Assembly: GCF_026151205.1 (NCBI RefSeq)
Contig: NC_087073.1
Coordinates: 21,914,270-21,974,269, forward strand
Origin: Bolinopsis microptera
Lineage: Eukaryota; Ctenophora; Tentaculata; Lobata; Bolinopsidae
Reading direction: 5' to 3'
Length of the DNA: 60,000 nt
Of the stretch, positions 55,860-60,000 are shown one piece after another. The position numbers and the translations under genes were made by a program. Below the pieces are notes generated by a model that saw only the letters and a list, made by a program, of their open reading frames with translations, ran no database searches and was not told the origin of the DNA. Positions within the stretch are counted from its first letter, which is position 1. Every line of letters begins with the position of its first letter.

Positions 55860-56341
55860 CAGAAAATTATAAATTTCAGATCAATTTTCAGGCTTTATCT
55901 AAATTAAAAGGATATGGATAAGTTATTAGTTTTATCTTTTTAGAAACACTGTTCTTGGGTCAGGGACTGCACCTACCAATTCTGTAGAGTATTGTTTTGG
56001 ATGAGTTTTTATTCTCATTATCAAACATCTTATTTTTGTTGACTCGTTTGTTCATTGTTGAATCTTTTTATTCAGTATAATGTGATAATGTATTTTTAAG
56101 CGAATTTTGATGTTGGTGCGCGCAATGCTACAACGGGGCAAACATAATTTAATCTTTTGTGGAACACGCGGTGAAATATTTTAAAACTCTTTTTTATGAA
56201 AGCACTTGTTAAACGTATGTCCGCGCGCGCGCGTTCGTCTTTGAAAGTTAATATTTACATTTTCATATCTGATATCGCACACAGACATTATTCTATGTTG
56301 AGAATTGAGATGCCACCTTTATTCATGTAATTACTCTCAGG

Positions 56342-57948
56342 ATGGCATTTGATCGCACCTTGAAAGTGTATGATCCTCTAAAAGCTGGGAGTATTGATGG
56401 TACTGATAAGATACCTCACGATAAAGCAATAAACAGGGCTATGAATGCAAACTACCTGCCTAGAAACTGTGCTAAATCCTCCAGAACACTGTTTGTCGGC
56501 CGACTGAGTTCTACCACAGACACTGAATCATTGGAGAAGTGTTTTAGGAAGTACGGGAGGATCTCAAACTGTAGAGTTGTACAGGATCCTGTCACATTGG
56601 AGTCAAGGAGGTTAGTATTTGAAAAGAGACGTGGGGGGGGGGGGGGGGGGGGGGGGGTGGGGGGATTGAGGCAATAGAGACCCTTATAAATGCTATCTTA
56701 CACAACTCTTCAATGATTTAGAAATTTGCAAGGCTGAGCTACTTTTAGTTGTTGCTTTTCTCACTACCTGTTACTACTACTACTCTTCTCATTTCAGAAA
56801 CCCCACAGTCTATAGTGACTATACTCTATTGAGATGGATGTATCCTTTTAGTGCGGCGCTACTTTTTACTGTCCAGCTCTTTATTTGCAGTTACATTAAG
56901 AGTTTTATAATCTGTTCCACAGCTAGATTACCCTTGTTCATGTCAGGTACGGTTTTGTGACATTCTCTAAAATAGAAGACACGGATTATGCCAGAGAGCA
57001 AACAAACAATGTTAAGCTTGATAACAGTGTTCTATTTGTTGACTACGAGAACTCACACAATATGAAGGGGTGGGTTCCTAGAAGACTTGGTAAGTTATTA
57101 GAAACCTAGACTAGGGGGGGGGGTTACTAAAACTAGGGGGGGTACTTAAACTAGGGAGGGGGGGGGTTACTAAAACCTAGACTAGGGGGGCCGGGGGTTA
57201 CTAAAACTAGGGGGGGGGGGAGTACTAAACCTAGACTAGGGGTTGGGGGGTTACTAAAATTCATACTGTGACTAGGGGGGGGGGGGGGTACTAAAAATAG
57301 GGGGTTACTAAAACTCATACTGTGGCTCATACTGGTCACTGTGACGGGGGGGGGGGGCGGGGGGGTGGAAATGGAACACTAAAGTTTCTTAAAATGACTC
57401 TTTGTAGAATCGCGATACAGTTGATTAATATTCCGCTTGGAATTGATCAATATTTCTCGACCAGATTCACCATAAATGACGTTTTCTCGTCATTTACGAC
57501 AAATCTAGTACTGTTTCTAATTTCTGTAATATATCGATTTAAATTGACAGTTTATTTACATTTTATTAAATAGCAAATGTTAAATCAATCTATTACTAAG
57601 TATGTATTGGTCTCTGTCTACAGTGCCACCTACTTTTAAAGTGTAATATTTTATATTAACAAATGATGTTTCCCAGGGGGAGGGTTTGGAGGTGACAAGA
57701 AATCAGGGCAGTTAAGGTTTGGAGGTAGGGACCGACCCTTCAAAGCACCAATACTTCTTACATCAGACCGCACTATAACTTCCAACTACGACACAAAACA
57801 CTCCAGCTGCAGAAATGAGCGACATCAGAAACACAGAAAGAGGAGTAACAATAGGGAGTCTGGGGATGAGAAGCGAAGTAAACACCGATCACGTGACAAC
57901 CACGTGAGAACTGGGCACAATAAAAACAGTCGATCAGAGAAGACATGA
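56342..57948 (+). CDS. SNRNP35: U11/U12 snRNP 35 kDa protein
   Basis: Exons 56342-56610, 56947-57089 and 57677-57948 are in phase; 227 residues. It has [20 protein letters not shown], an RRM with RNP2 LFVGRL and RNP1-like YGFVTF, then [20 protein letters not shown] and [10 protein letters not shown], followed by an Arg/Lys/Ser-rich tail. Known role: component of the U11/U12 di-snRNP that recognises U12-type 5' splice sites. Its presence implies a minor spliceosome in this organism. An acceptor (actctcag) ends one base before the ATG. Intron 1 starts with a poly-G run and intron 2 with a G-rich repeat. Confidence 0.94.
57098..57370 (+). repeat. G-run repeat in SNRNP35 intron 2
   Basis: Eight to nine irregular units of ctaggggggg-ttactaaaac with occasional ctagact, starting shortly after the donor at 57090. 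G runs vary from 5 to 10. It could form G-quadruplexes. 57371-57676 is AT-rich intron without other features. Confidence 0.85.
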
Positions 57949-58210
57949 ACAGCTACTGTGGTGGTAGAGATTTTAGATACTCGAATTGTTTAGCTGATAA
58001 TGGTTTTAAATGTTTATTTTTGGTGTGACGTTCAAATTTTATTATGGGTATTCAATTGCTGTTGCTTTGTAAAATATACTTTGTCTTAATATTTAATATT
58101 TCTGAGTTTTTTAATAGAATTTATTCCCCTAAATTTCTGGAACTTTTTGATAAAAAGTATTACATTGAATGTCGCTAATATCTTATTAAACCCGTATTGT
58201 ATGTTTAGCA

Positions 58211-59420
58211 ATGTCACAGTGTTTAAAAAGAGTTTTACCACTGTGTGTAAAGTCAGGGCGTCAGCTCTCTGACACGCTGTTTATAAAAGATCCTCTCGTT
58301 GATTTGGAAGCTGTTCACAAGGATTGGAAATCAGGCGGCTTCTTCCCCAGGTCAGTTTATTTTTTATCCCATCATAGTTTTATCATAACTATAATAGTGT
58401 ATTTAAATTATTGTGTAAAGGATGCCACCCATTAAAATACCCGTCTTTAAATCATTACAGACAAGAAGCGAGAGCCTTCCTACTGAGTAATTGGTGGCTT
58501 GGATCTTTGAAATTATTTTAACCTTTTTTAATGACATTTTTAAAATTCGAAGTCAGTACAATTAAATTACCAGGCCACATGACAGCTACTAGGAATGCTA
58601 ATATCCGTGCTCCCCAGGGCACCTGCACATGTGGTTCAACACGGAGCAAAGTGTCTGCAAACCCAGCTGTCCCACGCGCGGCTCAATAACCACGTGCTAG
58701 GGGGGAAGCTGTACAGAATGTTCCCTTTACACGCTAAATACGGGGGTTTACACATTGACTTTGGGACGATGACCGCACCTTCCCAGACCCTGCAACCACC
58801 ACGGGTATTTACTTGTTTAACCGTTAACATTTCGACATATTGTTTTTAAGTAATATTATTTTAACAATAGTTCCTCCTGCCAATACTCACATTTTTAATC
58901 TCTGCAGGTTGAGTGGAGTTCTGTTCCGATTGACCCAGACAAGAAATACAGTATGATAATCTACTCGCCTGACTGCACTAACTGTAGAATACACTGGTGG
59001 GTCTCTAACATCAGCCCTGATAGCCTTCAGTCTCATGACGTCACAGATGATGACGTCACAGATGATGACGTCACAGATGATGACATAACTGTGCTTCCAT
59101 ACGTTCCAGCAGTGCCACTAAAAGGAACTGGCGTTTACCGCTACGTTCTACTTTTATTAGAACAAGACTCAACAGTCAATAATAGTCACACTGATAGATT
59201 ATCTGAGCTGTCTAGCATTATTGATGAGCACAAACTGTTACCTGTAGGGTTAGCCTTATACCAGTCATTTTGGGACGAAACTGTAGGTCCTAGTTTAGCT
59301 TCTTGTCTCGGACTAGATGAACAACAATTTTCTGTTGAGCGTCCTAAAGATGTCGAAGAATTTTATGCAGAGGAGATGTTTTTGAGAAAAGAATGGGAAA
59401 TGAAAACCGATTTTATGTGA
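58211..59420 (+). CDS. MRPL38: Mitochondrial large-subunit ribosomal protein mL38 (PEBP fold)
   Basis: Exons 58211-58350, 58618-58804 and 58908-59420 are in phase; 279 residues. The third exon is typical: YSMIIYSPD, IHWWVSNI, LPYVPAVPLKGTGVYRYVLL, LPVGLALYQSFWDETV and the C-terminal EEFYAEEMFLRKEW. PEBP-type fold with the GTGVYRY (human GSGIHRL) signature. Known role: structural protein of the mitochondrial ribosome. Shorter than human MRPL38 (380 aa), mainly at the N-terminus. An unusual acidic insert of three VTDDD repeats (59038-59085) replaces a surface loop. An acceptor (gtttag) ends two bases before the ATG. Confidence 0.85.
59038..59085 (+). repeat. 15-bp coding repeat in MRPL38
   Basis: Three copies of gacgtcacagatgat encoding VTDDD, in frame, in a loop between predicted PEBP strands. 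Confidence 0.92.
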
Positions 59421-59616
59421 CGAACTCTTTTTGTATCACTATTATATCCCTCCTTTCCATACAGAGCAAAGTATAATTTGCTGGTTATTTCTACGATCAA
59501 GATGTTCCTCGCCAGAGCTGTGTCATTTAATTGGCTCTTACTAATTCGCTCGCCCAAAAATTTCACGTGACTTTGGTTTTTATAGGTTTTGCAGCCGTAC
59601 AAAACGGTTTTACATA

Positions 59617-59850
59617 AAGCCTAATCCCAACCCTAACCATAACCCCGAAGCTATCCACAACCCTAACCCTAACCCGAGCCCTAAACAATCGAATTCATGT
59701 TTTACTAGCCTGTCACGTGACCGAAACGGTTTTTTGCCCATAACTCTCCAGGAAAGCATTTTTACCCTATACGTCATGGGGAGTGATTCGGAATCAGCGT
59801 CCAAAAATACACCGATCCATATCAATTTCATACTCAAAGAGCCTTTTCAC
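59617..59850 (+). repeat. Interspersed repeat family B, copy 3
   Basis: aaccctaaccctaaccc runs, cacgtgaccgaaacggtttt, and catggggagtgattcggaat followed by cagcgtcc match copy 2 in the same orientation. 59851-60000 shows no gene. Confidence 0.7.
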
Positions 59851-60000
59851 AACAATTTTCTTAAAATTTGGGCGAGCGATTTAGTAGGAGCACATTTGGC
59901 TCTTAATAATTTAATTGGTCATGTGTATTCCTAATTTTTCGGCTCATATTATTTCACTCTAAACTAAAATCATCACTTGACTTGGGTTTTTATATGGATT

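Noticed and set aside
58443-58520. Extra MRPL38 exon after the acceptor at about 58460
   Set aside because: It opens for only about 17 codons, has no donor in suitable phase, and the exons at 58350 and 58618 join correctly without it.

Overview
This is animal (metazoan) nuclear DNA. Genes have GT-AG introns in consistent phases, and the recognised proteins are animal housekeeping proteins: lysosomal beta-galactosidase, YIPF3, BORCS8, site-1 protease, SMIM7, the U11/U12 snRNP 35K protein and mitoribosomal mL38. A minor spliceosome protein, tRNA-derived SINEs, non-LTR retrotransposon fragments and very abundant minisatellites fit an invertebrate, perhaps an early-branching one. The species cannot be fixed from sequence alone.

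Layout. 1-26278 (+): eleven exons of a GH35 beta-galactosidase (GLB1-like), whose first exon or exons lie left of the window. Its introns hold a 9.9 kb array of a 19-bp repeat (1-9909), a 9.2 kb intron full of mobile-element debris (11080-20255: five copies of one interspersed repeat, a LINE fragment nested in one of them, a decayed virus-like envelope gene, a 66-bp perfect palindrome), several minisatellites, and on the opposite strand a secreted two-domain protein (24010-24810). 26957-38677 (-): a ten-exon gene of about 1044 residues ending in an I-set-like immunoglobulin domain; one intron is a 4.9 kb array of a 25-bp repeat. 38870-43770: transposon-rich DNA (TIR and MITE remnants, SINEs, a second LINE fragment). 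43845-45035 (-): a small basic protein of unknown function, divergent from YIPF3.

45284-59420 (+): seven genes head to tail (YIPF3, BORCS8, an unknown repeat-rich protein, MBTPS1, SMIM7, SNRNP35, MRPL38). They are separated by about 260-510 bp, and each has an AG acceptor shortly before its start codon. That looks like an operon-like cluster, possibly resolved by spliced-leader trans-splicing. The MBTPS1 copy carries a one-base frameshift just before its catalytic serine region.

The most unusual property is that many intron minisatellites are built from the host gene's own splice junctions. Units contain exon end plus 5' splice site, or 3' splice site plus exon start, repeated from 2 to about 40 times. 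At least eight introns in two unrelated genes show this, with a related single-copy case in BORCS8.
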